This document shows, in pieces, positions 39,401-54,430 of a stretch of 64,000 nt of DNA. This DNA is from Blastocystis sp. Blastoise. Its lineage: Eukaryota; Sar; Bigyra; Opalinata; Blastocystidae. The translations under genes were made by a program, and so were the position numbers. The stretch is from assembly GCA_039096225.1 (NCBI GenBank), contig JBBPEB010000026.1:467001-531000 (forward strand). The letters run 5' to 3'. Position 1 is the stretch's first letter; the number at the start of each line of letters is the position of its first letter. The notes below the pieces were generated by a model that was not told the origin of the DNA, ran no database searches, and saw nothing but the letters and a program-made list of their open reading frames with translations.

Positions 39401-42400
39401 ATAAAAATATTACTTGGTCTACACCTAATGTAGAATCTCGTGTACAAAAATTTGCTAGTTTAACAGATTCATTTAATGATAAAGTAAATGAAGTTATTAA
39501 TAATGTAAAATTAATAAAAGATTTAACAAAAGAATTAAAAACATGTCCATTTGAAAAAGGTGCTTTTGCTAATAAAATTGATGATTTACAAAATATTATA
39601 ACAAAAATGGATTTATTAGCATGTTCTAATTTAACTATATATTGTTCAAAATTAGATAAAGAAATTGAGTCTATTTTATTAGAACGTTTAAATAAAGCTA
39701 TTAAAACATGGATTGATGTATTTACTATAATTTGTTCACCTGATGCTAATGAACAATTTGCTCAAAAGAAAGAAGATGAATTTGGTGAACCATTTTTAGT
39801 ATCTCAAATGAAAGCATTTGAAGGTTATCATAGTATAGAAATGAAAGGAACTCAATTAACTGTAGAACCTCCTGTTTCAGATACTAGAACTACTTGGTTA
39901 AATCATTTAATGTCTACTATAGATATTATTATTAATTTACCTAGATTAAGAGGTATTGTTAGTATGAATGAAATAGAAAATTTACCTAGAAATAAACGTA
40001 CTTATTGTGATTTAATTTCTCAAGTAAATCCTGAATTTTTTAATACTGCAATATTAAATATAGAAAATTTAGTAAATCAAGTACAATCATATGTACAAAC
40101 ATGGTTAAAATTTCAAGTATTATGGGATGTTAATCCATCAGAAATTGCTGATAAATTAGAAGATAATTTTGATACATGGCAAGAAGTATTAGTAGAAGTT
40201 ACTTTAGCTAGAAAGAATTTTGATAGTCCTGAGACAGAAAAATTAATAGGACCTGTAGTCATTGATTTTCAACAAGTACAAGCAAAAATGCAATTAAGAT
40301 ATGATGCATTACATAAAGAATTATTATCAAGATTTAGTCATATATTAAAAGATTCTATGAATACTTATATAAATGATTTAACTACTACTCGTGCTTTATT
40401 AGAAAGTCGTACATTTGATGCACCTGTTAGTGAAGCTGTTGAATTAGTATTTTATACAAATGAAATACAAAAGAAAATACCTATTTGGGAATCACAATTA
40501 ACTACATATCAAAAAGTCAATAGTTTATTACATAAACAACGTTTTCAATTTCCTAATAATTGGTTATCTATTTCACAAGTAGAAGGTGAATGGTCTGCAT
40601 TATCACAAATTAATTCACGTAAATATGAAGCATTACAACATGCATTCCCTGAATTAAAATTAAAAATTAATGAAGAAGATCATAATATACAATTAAAATT
40701 ATCTACTTTAATATCTGATTGGAATGAACAAAAACCATTAGATGGTTCAATACCTTGTATGACAGCTGTATCATTATTATCTAATTTTGATACACGTATA
40801 AATACATTATCAGAATCATGGACTAAATGTAATAAAGGTAAAGAAGCTTTAGGTTTAGATGTAGAATTAGAAAATCCTTTAGAATCTATACATGTAGAAT
40901 TAAAAGGATTACAAGAAATGTGGACACTTATTGCTCCTTATTGGGATATTATTAATAGATTAATGGAATCTACATGGGCATCTGTTATTCCTAAACAAAT
41001 AAAAACTCAATTAGATAATATATCTCAACAGATGGAAGATTGTCCTAATCGTATTATGCAATATGAAGCATTTATTTATTTAAAAGATTTTGTTACTCGT
41101 TATGCACGTAGTTATAAATTTTTATTAGCTATAAAAGAATCACCCTTAAAAGATAGACATTGGAATGATATATTTAAAATTATTAATTATAAAAATACTA
41201 TTAATAATTTAACTTTAGGTGATTTTTGGAAATATGATTTAAAGAAAATAGAAAAACCAATAAATGAAGTATTAGCTGTTGCTCAAGGTGAAATGGCGTT
41301 AGAAAATTTCTTAAATGATATTAAGACAACATGGAATAATTGGATATTAGAATTAGCTGTATATCATAATAAAACAAAATTAATTAAAGGTTGGGATTTC
41401 TTCCAAAAGATGGATGAACATATATCTTCATTACAAGGTATGAAACAATCACGTTTTTATAAAATATTCCAAGATGAAGCAGAAACATGGGATAATAAAT
41501 TAAATCAAATGCATGTTATATTTGATATGTGGATAGATGTACAAAGACGTTGGATATATTTAGAAGGTATTTTTATGGGTAGTGCTGATATTAAACAACA
41601 ATTACCTAATGAATATACTAGATTTAAAACAATTGATGCTGATTTTATAGGATTAATGAAAAAAGTAGCTCAAAATCCTAATATTATAGAAGTATATAAT
41701 ATAAAAGATTTAAATAGAATATTAGAAAGATTAGGTGATTTATTAACTAAAGTAGAAAAAGCATTAGGTGAATATTTAGATAAACAAAGATTAGCATTTA
41801 GTCGTTTTTATTTTGTTGGTGATGAAGATTTATTAGAAATTATAGGTAATAGTGCTAATCCAGCTAAAGTACAAAGACATTTAAATAAAATGTTTATGGG
41901 TATAAATCATTTAATATTAGAAACAAGAGAAAATAAATTACCTTTAATTAAAGGTATGACAAGTAAAGAAGGTGAAACAGTAATGTTTATTAATCCTGTT
42001 GATATAGAAGAAGATCCTAAAGTAGTATCCTGGTTAAGTAAAGTAGAACAAAGTATGCAAAATACTGTAGCTTCTTTATTAGATAATGCTATTAATGAAA
42101 TTAATGAAATGACTACATTTAGAACAGAAACATATTTAAGATGGGCTAGAAAATATCCTGCACAAATTATTATTTTATGTACACAAATATTATGGTCTAA
42201 TATGATAGAAAAAGCATATACAAGTAATAATCCTACAATAGAAACACAACATGTATTAGATTATATAGATTTAGTATTAAATACATTAGCTGATCAAGTT
42301 ATGAAACCATTACCTATAGATGAAAGAAAGAAATATGAACAATTAATTAATGAACATGTCTATCAACGTAATAGTACTGTTACTTTAATTCGTGAAAAAG

Positions 42401-45400
42401 TATTTAATGTTAATGATTTTAAATGGCAATATCATTTAAGATATTATTATAATAGTAATGAAGCTGTATTATTAAGAAAATTACAATTAAAAGTAGCAGA
42501 TGCATGTTTTTATTATGGTTTTGAATATTTAGGTGTATGTGAACGTTTAGTACAAACACCCTTAACAGATAAATGTTATTTAACATTAACACAAGCATTA
42601 AATATGGGTATGGGTGGTAATCCATTTGGTCCTGCTGGTACAGGTAAAACAGAATCTGTTAAAATGTTAGCTGCACAATTAGGTCGTTTTTGTTTAGTAT
42701 TTAATTGTGATGAGAATTTTGATTTCCAAGCAATGGGTCGTATATTTAGAGGTTTATGTCAAGTTGGTGCTTGGGGTTGTTTTGATGAATTTAATCGTTT
42801 ACCTGAAAATATATTATCAGCTGTATCACAACAAATTTTAACAATACAAACTGGTTTAATGGAAAAATCAAAAGAAATTGTATTAATAGATAAAACTATT
42901 ACATTACATCCTAATGTAGGTATATTTGTAACAATGAATCCTGGTTACGCTGGTAGATCTAATTTACCTGATAATCTTAAACAATTATTTAGAGCTATTG
43001 CTATGATTAAACCAGATTGGGAACAAATTGCTCAAGTTATGTTATATTCACAAGGATTTAGAACATCATCTACATTAGCTGGTAAAGTAGTGTTATTATT
43101 TAATTTATGTACAGATCAATTATCTAGTCAATCTCATTATGATTTTGGTTTAAGAGCATTAAAATCTGTATTAGTTGCTGCTGGTAATATGAAAAGAGAA
43201 CGTATGAAGAAGAAGGAAGAAGAAAATAAAGGTAAAAATTTACCACCATTAACAGATGAACAACAAGAAAATGAAGAAAAAGATGTTTTAATTAGTGCTA
43301 TTAGTGATAATACTGTACCTAAATTAGTTGCTGAAGATATACCATTATTAAAATCATTAGTTGCTGGTGTATTCCCTGGTTATAATATACGTGATATTGA
43401 TAGTATAGCATTAAAGAATCAAATAAAAGAAGAATGTAAAAAGAATTTATTAGAACCAACAAATTCATTTGTAGAAAAAGTATTACAATTATATCAAGTT
43501 CAAGATATTCGTCATGGTATTATGAATGTTGGTCCTACAGGTAGTGGTAAAACTTCTGCTATACGTATATTAGCTGCTGCTATGGATAAATTAGATGGTA
43601 TTAAAACTGAAATATATGTTATTGATCCTAAAGCTTTAAGAAAAGAAGAATTATTTGGTACATTAGATAATACTACATTAGAATGGACAGATGGTATATT
43701 TACATATATTATTCGTCAAATATTAAATAATAATCGTGGTGAAAGTAATAAAAGACATTGGGTTGTATTTGATGGTGATGTTGATCCAGAATGGGCTGAA
43801 AATTTAAATTCTGTATTAGATGATAATAAATTATTAACATTACCTTCTGGTGATCGTCTTGCTTTAACACCAAATATACGTATTATGTTTGAAGTAGAAA
43901 CATTAAAATATGCTACTCCTGCTTCTGTTTCACGTTGTGGTGTTATTTGGTATTCTGAAGATTGTGTTAAAGAAGAAGATATATTCCATAATTGTTTAAA
44001 TAAAATACGTAATATACCTTTAATAGAAGATGCACCTCGTGATGTATTATTAATATTACAAAATAAATGTGTTGATATATTATCACCTTTCTTTGAACCT
44101 GATGGTTTAGTAAGTAGAGCATTAGCATGGTCATTATCTAAAGCACATGTTATGGATACTCCAAGAATGCAATTAATTAATTGTTTAATATGTTTATTAC
44201 AACAAACAATAAAAGGTATATGGGAATATAATGAAAATAATGAAGATTTCCCATTATCAGATGCACTTATGAATGAATATTTACCAAAGAAATTAATAGA
44301 AGCTATTATATGGGGATTTACGGGTTCTTCTAATTTTAAAATACGTACAGAATTATGTGATTTATTACGTGTAATAACAACAATAAAATTACCTCCTGAA
44401 GGTACATATGCTATAGATTATTGTGTAGATATGTCTGATGGTGAATGGCATCCTTGGAAAGAACAAGTACCTATATTAGATATAGAACCACAAAAGATAT
44501 TAGATGCTTCGTTAATTATACCTACTGTAGATACATTAAGACATGTTAGTATTGCTCATGCTTGTTTAAGTGCTCATTTACCTGTTATTTTCTGTGGTCC
44601 TCCTGGTTCTGGTAAATCTATGACTTTAACTGATACACTTAAGGTATTTATAGGGTTTTTTATTTTTTTTGTTGTTTTGTTTTTTTTTTTTATATATTAT
44701 TTATTATTTTATTTTTATTATTTGTATTTATTATTTGTATTTATTATGTTATATTATTTTTTTATTTATTATGTTATATTATTTTTTATTATTTTTTATT
44801 TATTATTTTTTTATATATATTTATTATTTTTTTATATATATTTATTATATTTATTAATATTCTATTAATATAATTATGACTATTAATTACTAACAATACA
44901 TAATATTTAGGCTATGCCAAATTTAGAATTAGTAAGTGTAAACTTTTCTTCTTCAACAACACCTGAATTATTATTAAAGATATTTGATCAATATTGTGAA
45001 TATAAGAAAACACCTAATGGTTTAATATTACGTCCATTAAATCCTGATAAATGGATAGTTATATTCTGTGATGAATGTAATTTACCAGAAGAAGATAAAT
45101 ATGGTACTCAACGTGTTATAACCTTCTTAAGAGAATTATTAGAACATGGTTGTTTCTGGAGACCCAAAGATCATCAATTAGTTACTATTGAACGTATTCA
45201 ATTTGTGGGTGCATGTAATCCTCCTACTGATGCTGGTCGTGTACCTTTATCTCATCGTTTCTTAGTACATGCTCCTGTTATGTTAGTTGATTATCCTGCT
45301 CCATTCTCATTAGAACAAATTTATGGTACATTCTGTAGAGGTTTATTAAAAATAATACCTTCCTTAAGAAGTTATGCTGATAAATTAACTGCTGCTATGG

Positions 45401-48400
45401 TTCGTTTTTATACAATAAATCAAACACATTTTACTGCTGATCAACATCCTCATTATATTTATAGTCCTCGTGAATTATCTAGATGGATACGTGCTTTATA
45501 TGGTTTTATTAGTGCACGTGCTTCGATGACACCTGAAGAATTAGTACGTATATATGCACATGAAGCATTACGTTTATTCCATGATCGTTTAGTTACTGAA
45601 GAAGAACGTACTTGGTGTGAACATCAATTAGATATGATATGTCAAGATTGTTTTACTGGTGTTGATATGAAATGTATTGAAAGACCTATATTATATACAC
45701 ATTGGTTATCATCATTATATGATAGTTGTGATCGTGATAGTTTAAGAACTTATTTACAAAAAAGATTAAAAACATTTTGTGAAGATGAATTAGAAGTAGA
45801 ATTAGTTTTATTTGATGATGTTTTAGAACATGTATTAAGAATTGATCGTGTATTAAGACAACCTATAGGACATTTATTAATGGTAGGTGAGTCGGGTGCT
45901 GGTAAAACTGTTTTATCTAAATTTGTTGCTTGGATGAATGGAATGAGTATATTCCAAATTAAAATTAGTAAAAAATATACTATTGATAATTTTGATGATG
46001 ATTTAAGAATGGTTATGAAAAAAGCTGGTGTTGATGGTGAACAAATATGTTTTATTTTTGATGAATCTAATATTTTATCTAGTGCTTTCTTAGAAAGAAT
46101 GAATGCATTATTAGCATCTGGTGAAGTACCTGGTTTATTTGAAGATGATGAAATGAGTCAATTATTAAATCAAATGAGAGATTCTATGAGTAAAGAAGGT
46201 ATAAATGCTGAAACATCTGATGAATTATTTAAAATATTTACTCGTCGTGTACAAATGAATTTACATGTAGTATTTACAATGAATCCTGCAAGTGGTGATT
46301 TTAAAGGACGTGCTGCTACTTCTCCTGCTTTATTTAATCGTTGTGTAGTTGATTGGTTTGGTACATGGAATAGAGATGCTTTATATCAAGTAGCTCAATA
46401 TTTTACTTCTTCATTACAAGTAGATGATAGTAATTATCATCCTACTACCTTAACACGTAATTTAATAGGTGAAGCATTAGGTCAAGAATTAGAAATGGAT
46501 GGTAATGTTACTTTACATGATTCTATTGCTTCTTGTATATATCATATACATCAAGGTATACGTAAACATGATCAAATAATGTCTAAAGGTATTGGTACTC
46601 ATACATTCCCTTCTCCACGTGATTATCTTGATTTTATTAGACATTATTTAGAATTAACTCGTATTAAACGTGAAGAATTAGAAGAACAACAAAAACATCT
46701 TGATAATGGTTTAGATAAATTAAATAGTACAGAAGCTGAAGTATTAAAATTAAAAGATGAATTATCAGTAAAAAAAGTAGAATTAACTGAATCTATTGCT
46801 AAAGCTAATAAAAAATTAGATGAAATTATTCAAAGTCAAAAAGTAGCTGAAGTTGAACAAGAAAAAGCTACAAAATTATCAGAAGAATTAAATGAACAAA
46901 AAGGTCAAGTTGAACAAAGACAAACATATATTAGTGATAAATTAGCACATGTTGAACCTATGGTACAAGAAGCTAAACAAGCTGTACAAGGTATTAATGC
47001 TAAAGATATTAAATGGTTAATTAGTTTAACTTCACCACCTGATATTTTAAGATTATGTTTAGAAGCTGTTTGTATTTTATTAGGTCAAAATGTTAAGAAT
47101 TGGAGTGATATACAAAAAGTATTAAGAAGTGCTGGTTTTGTTAAATCTGTAGTTGAATTAGATGCTAAACGTATTAATCCTAAAGCTAGTGATGCTATTA
47201 AATCTAAATATTTACCTAATCCTGATTTTACTTATGAAAAAATTAATCGTGGTTCTGTTGCTTGTGGTCCTTTATATAAATGGATTGTAAGTATTATAGA
47301 ATATGCTGAGATTATACAACAAATAAAACCATGGAATGATGAATTAATTCAATTAAAGAATAAATTAGTTGTTTTAGAAGATGATCATCAAAAATGTATG
47401 AATAAATTAGATGAATTAGATAAGATGTTAACTCAATTTAAGAATGAATATGCTGAATTAACACGTAATGTTGATCATTTAAAGAATGAAATTGATAGTG
47501 TTACAGTAAAAGTTGATAGAGCAACAAAATTATTAGAATCTTTAAAATCAGAACAATCTCGTTGGAAAATATCATCAGAAAATTTCAAAACACAAATACA
47601 ATCTATTTGTGGTGATTGTTTATTAAGTGGTGCTTTCTTAACATATTCTGGTTTTTGGGAACATCATTCTCGTCAACGTATGATAGATCAATGGAAAGGA
47701 TTATTAAAAGATTTAGAAATACCAATTGATCCTAGTTTTGAATTACAAAATTATTTAAGTGATACAAAACAACGTCAAGAATGGCAAGTTAATCATTTAC
47801 CTGTAGATGATTATTGTATTGAAAATGCTATTATATTAAAACATTTTATGAGATATCCATTAATTATTGATCCTTCTGGACAAGGTACTGATTTTATTAT
47901 GACTCATTATAGTAATCCAAAAATAACAAAAACATCATTTTTAGAACCTAATTTTATGAAACAATTAGAACAAGCGTTACGTTTTGGTACACAATTATTA
48001 ATTCAAGATGTAGAAAATGCTGATCCAGTAATGAATCCATTATTAAATAAAGAATTCCGTAAAGCTGGTGGTAGAACATTAATTCGTTTAGGAGAACAAG
48101 AAATTGATTTTTCACCTACTTTTAGATTATTTATGACTACACGTGATAATAGTTATCAATTCCCTCCTGATCTTTGTTCTCGTGTTACTTTTGTTAATTT
48201 TACTGTAACACCTTCTTCATTACAAGAACAATGTTTATCTTTAGTATTACAAAGAGAAGCACCTGAAGTATTTGAACAACGTGCTGAACAAATTAAATTA
48301 CAAGGTGAATTTGTAGCTAGATTAAGAGAATTAGAAGATAAATTATTAGATGCATTAAATAATTTGAAAGGTAATATTTTAGAAAATGATGTAGTTATGA

Positions 48401-51400
48401 ATACATTAGAGAATTTAAAGAAAGAATCCGGTGAAATTGCTGAAAAGATGAAACAAGCAGATAGTATTATGGAAGCCTTAAAATCTACTTCTGATATATA
48501 TAATCCATTAGCTAAAATATGTTCAAGAATTTATTTTGCTATGGAAGAATTAGAAAATATTAATATATTATATAGATATAGTTTATCATTTTATATGGAT
48601 GTTGTATATAATGTATTAAATCATGAAACAGCTGATATTACTAGTGCTAAAAAACGTATGGAAAAATTAATGAAAGATTTATTTATAGAATCTTATGCAC
48701 GTGTTGCACGTGGTTTAAAGCATATTGATGCACGTGTATTTGCTTTACGTTTAGCACAATTATATTTAGAAAATGAAGGTGATGAACCTGATTTTGATGA
48801 ATTTAGTTTATTAATACATGGTGTAACAACAACTGTTAATGATAAATCTATATTATTAGTAAAACAAATATTTGGTGATCAATTAAATGAAGAACAAAGT
48901 TTATTATTAGCAAGTCATTTATCTTTAAAGAATACTCAAACATTACAGAATCATATGATGGAACATAATGATTGGTGGATTAATACATTCTTAACTAGTA
49001 ATGATGGTAAAGTATTTAATGATATACCTGATAAAATAGGTGAAATGAATTGGTCTGTTAATAAAACTTATTGGAGATATATGTTATTAATTAAAGAATT
49101 AAGACCTGAATGTGTTATTAGTGTTATTGAAGATTTTGTTTGTCGTATTTTTGGTGATAATTTCTTAGAAGGTGAAGTATTAAAATTAAAAGATTTATTA
49201 TTAACAGAAACAAAAGCTGAATCACCTTTATTATTATGTTCAATGCCTGGTTATGATCCTTCTGCTCAAATAGATACATTAGCAAAAGAATTAAAGAAAC
49301 ATTTAAATTCTGTATCTATGGGTAATCAAGAATCTTTTGATGAAGCTAATAAACAAATTACACAATGTGCTACTCAAGGTGGATTTGTATTATTAAGAAA
49401 TGTACATTTATGTCCTGAATGGTTATCAGGATTAGAAAAGAAAATATATAATTTAAAATTAAATCCTAATTTTAGATTATTCTTAACAAGTGAAATTCAT
49501 CCTAAATTACCTCCTGCTTTAATTCGTTTATCTTATACATTAATGTTTGAAACACCATCCGGTGTTCGTGCTTCTTTAACTAGATCCTTACGTAATATAC
49601 CAGAAGAAAGAATGTGTGCTGCTCCTATAGAAAGATCGAAATTATATTTCTTATTAGCATGGTTACATGCACTAATAGAAGAAAGATTACGTTATGTACC
49701 AGCTGGTTGGACAAAAGCATATGAATTTAGTGAAACTGATCAACGTTGTTCTATGAATGTAATAGATTATTGGGTAAATCATGAAGCTAAAGGTGCTAGT
49801 CATGTTGATCCTGATAAATTATCATGGACAGCTATACGTACATTATTAGTAGAAGCTTTATATGGTGGTAGAATTGATAATACATTTGATAATAAATTAT
49901 TAGATAGTTTATTAAGACAAACTTTTGTACCTGAAGCATTTTCACCTCATTTTGCTCTTGTGAAGACATTTAATGATAAAGGTATTCCTGAAGTTCTATT
50001 AGAAGCTCCTGAAGGAAACACAAAAGAACAATTTTTATCTTGGGCAAATACTTTACCTTCTCGTAATAGTCCATTATGGTTAGGTTTACCTGCTACTGCT
50101 GAAGAACGATTATTAAGTACTCAAGGTTCTTATGCTATTAATGAATTATTAAAAGTACAAGGTAGTGCTTTAGAAAATAATGAAGATCAAGAAAATAATT
50201 CATCTCGTGATAAATTAATGAATACAGTAGAAATGTATTTAAAGGAAACAGATATTAAATTAGAAGGATTAGTTCGTGATGCTCAATTATTAAATAATCC
50301 ATTATTTAGATTTTTAGATAGAGAAATAAAGATTGGTATAGAATTATTAACAATGATACGTTCTGAATTAACTGCTGTTTTAGGTAGTTTGAATGGTAGT
50401 TCTAAAGCTACACAACAAACACGTAGTTTAATTGTTGAATTATCTGCTGATCGTATACCTAAATTCTGGTGTAATAAATATTTCTGCCCACCTGGTCAAA
50501 GTATGTTTTATTATTATTATTTTTTTTTTTTTTATTTATTTATTTTTTTATTTATTTAATTTATTTTATTTATTTTATTTATTTTATTTATTTTATTTAT
50601 TTTATTTATTATTATTATTATTATTATTTATTTATTATTATTTATTTATTATTATAATAAAATATATTTCTATATTTTCCTATATAGTTTGTTCTCAATG
50701 GATAAAAGATTTTGTATTACGTATAAAGCAATTATCAGTATTAAGTAAGACACCCTTCGATCAAATCGGTTCTAAAGGTGTTTGGTTAGGTGGTTTTTTC
50801 CAACCTGAAGCATTTATTACTGCCAGTAGACAATATGTTTCTCAAAATCATGGCTGGGCCTTAGGTCAATTAAATATGAGAGTCATTCCTGGAGGTGTTA
50901 GTACAGAAAAGAAAGATAGAGAATTTATTTTCCATAATTTATTCTTAGAAGGCGCTGAATGGCAAGATGAAAAACTTGTTCCTTCTGATGAAATTAGGTA
51001 TATAGTTTTTATTATTTATTATATTTATTATATTTATTTTATTTATTTTTATTTTTGTTTTTTTTTATTTAATTTTATTATTATTTTAATTTATCATATC
51101 ATTTTATAATTATTATTTAATTATTATTATTTTTGACTTTTAATATGAATTCCTTATATATATATAAATATACTAATATATTTATAATTAGAACTGCAAT
51201 GCCTTCTGTATTAATTCGTTGGGAACACGATGATGAATTTGATCGTTCTTTAGATATTAATCGTGTTGATATTCCTCTTTATTTATCAGAACATCGTTCT
51301 GTATTATTATGTATTATGAGAATGGATAGATTAATTACTGTACCTACAGAATTATGGTCTCAACGTGGTACTACACTTCTTGCTTGGAGACAAACACTTT

Positions 51401-51402
51401 AA
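36428..51402 (+). CDS. DYNC1H1: Cytoplasmic dynein 1 heavy chain
   Basis: Ten exons (36428–36473, 36541–36690, 36741–36930, 37050–37245, 37365–37856, 37964–38347, 38527–44643, 44911–50500, 50688–50997, 51192–51402) join in phase to 4561 residues, the normal size. The N-terminal tail and linker are followed by AAA1 with GPAGTGKTES (about 1855) and CFDEFNR, AAA2 GPTGSGKTSA (about 2155), AAA3 GPPGSGKSMT (about 2510), AAA4 GESGAGKT (about 2852), the coiled-coil stalk with microtubule-binding domain (about 3110–3415), AAA5 DPSGQGTDF, AAA6 and the C-terminal domain. Sequence is of cytoplasmic, not axonemal, type. It drives minus-end-directed transport and nuclear positioning. Two exons of 6.1 and 5.6 kb are strikingly intron-free. 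Confidence 0.96.
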
Positions 51403-51671
51403 ATAGTATAAAGAATTATTATTTTTTTATATTCACCTATATATTTATGTTTTCTTATTTATACTTTTTATTCTCATTCTTTTTTATAAATTATCTATAA
51501 TATATATATATTTATTTTTTAAATTTTTTCTTATTACAAAAAATTAAAATGATTGTTTATTTATTCTTATTTAGTTTATTTTATATTATTTAAATACTAT
51601 ATATTTATTCTTCTTTGAGAAACAGTTAATTTAAATGAATTGATAACAAAAGAAATGAAAATATTGAACAA

Positions 51672-53408
51672 TTAAGAATCTTTAAAGACTTCATTTTTTC
51701 TATAAAATAGATTTTTGGTTTCTGAATCCCATTTCTGCATAGATTCTAAAACACGTAGTGCATCGTAACCTTGTTTCTGTAATTTTTGAATTTGAACTGA
51801 ATCATTTTCACCTCTAGTTATTTGAAACATATCTCTTATATTATATTGAAGCTATAAAATATGAAATAATAATATAAATAATGATTTGACCAACAAACTT
51901 TTTCTGATAATGGTGCCGGTTGAAAGTTACGAGCGCATTTTAATAACTTTTTATATATAATTAATGATTCCTTTGATAAGTTATTCATTTAGATTGTTTA
52001 TATAAGATTAAAAAAAGAAATATCATTTTTATCTATTTTTATTTTATTTTTTCTGGATTATATGTTTATATTGTGGGTATTATTACGTTATATTATTTAT
52101 CTCTTTCATATTTTATATGCAGTGATTTGAGATTTATGATATAAAAATAAAGATTGTCAAAATAAGAAGAGATTTGATCAACCAAATTACAAGATATTTT
52201 GTGTAGAAATGTTTCACATAAGTTAATTTACAATATATTTATCATTTGATTGGATATAAATCATGACAATGATTTGAATTAGTTAATGAAGTGATCAAAG
52301 CCTTTTCTTTCTTATACTAATTGATAATATAATGTGTTTCTGATATTATATTAATTTTGAAAAATAGATATATAAACAGTAAAAGAATAAATCAAGTCAA
52401 TTTTGTGTTATACTAATAAATATATGACTTGAATAAATGATAAAAGGGATGAATATGATAATTTTTTTTATAAATTCAACAATAAATTGAATAAATAGTT
52501 TAAAATCTTATGAAATTTTTAAAAAATAATATATATGTATAACTATAATAAACAAATAGTTCTCCAATACACATTTTTTTAATTTATAGATTACAAATTC
52601 TTTAAAATATATAAATAAAATATATAAAAATTTATATAGAAAGAAATAATGTAATAGAAGAAAGATAAGAATTAATATATAAGAACTATTTTAAAAACTA
52701 AAGAAAAAGTGAAATAATATAAGAAAAAGTGAAAATGTATATATGTTTTCTTAGTAAAAAAATATATATATATATTTGTTATGATATATATATAATCATA
52801 GAATACTTAATATATATTAAATAAATAAAAAATAGATATATATATATATATATTTCATTTACTTTGAATAATAAATAACAAGATCTCTTACCGATGAATA
52901 AGTACAAATAACCATGATTATTGTGAAGATAACAATTAATATATAATCTCCAATAAGTTCAATTTTAGAAAGAGGATTCTTTGTTTTATAAGACCAAATA
53001 ACATTTAATAATATAGGGAATATTAATGAACAAAATGAAATCGTAAATGCACCAAGTAAAAGAGTATGTTAAGAAATATATAAAGATATATATAATAATT
53101 GCTATAATAATAATAATTGTTATAATAATAATTGTTATAATAATAATAATTGTTATAATAATAATAATTGTTATTAATAAAATATATAAAGGATATTTAG
53201 ACTAAAAACAGTATCAAACGAGGGGACAAAGAATGAAATGATAGAAACAATAATAGCTTGGCATACACGTGATAAAATACGTTTATAATCAGTAATAAAT
53301 ACTTTATTACAAGTAGGGTTAGAAATATTAGCTTCAGTAATTTCTAGAATACCCAAGAATTGAAGAGGATAATTACCCAAACAACTAATAATCATAGCAA
53401 TACAAATC

Positions 53409-53472
<64 letters not shown>

Positions 53473-53847
53473 AACACTCATAATAGAATTAGGATCTAAA
53501 TTCTTTGCAATATTACCTTGAATACCATCTATATATATAATATATATAACACTAACATAATAATAAGATTAATTAGAAGAAGAAGAATATTAATATAATA
53601 ATAGATATAATAATAATAATAGATATAATAACAATAATAGATATATATATATATATTTGGGTCATTTTGGAAGATGAGGAAGAGTGGAATACCAGTAACA
53701 AGATAAATGACGCAGAGTGACGTCATGGATACAGCAATTCCCGTGTTTACTTTAGAACGAACTCTCATTCGCATATCATTATATATAAATATAATAAGTA
53801 TAATAATTAGTATAATAATAATAATAATATATAATAATAATAATAAG

Positions 53848-53885
<38 letters not shown>

Positions 53886-54177
53886 GTATAATAATAATAA
53901 TAATAATAATAAGTATAAGTATAATAATGAATAATAATATATAATCATAAGTATAACGTACATATAAGGGGAATAGCATAAAAGTGAATGAAGTGGAGGA
54001 GATGAAGATACCAAGATTGCTGACTACACTCTCAAAACTAACGGGCCAAAGATTAGAAGCATTAACAGAAATACCATAGGACATACCTCCACTTATGAAT
54101 AAAATGATAAAGGAGAGAATAAGAGCAAATAAACCAAATCCAGAAATACATACTAATTGACTATATATAATAATAAG

Positions 54178-54238
<61 letters not shown>

Positions 54239-54383
54239 TACGTTGTATCTTTTAATAATAAGAACATAATTCCTAATATAGTCATAAGAATACATGCATA
54301 TAAACGGATGTCACTTTCAGGAAGAGTAACACCTATTTGAGACCAAGGTAATTGAGTAGTAAAATCAGTTAAAATAATCTATA

Positions 54384-54430
<47 letters not shown>

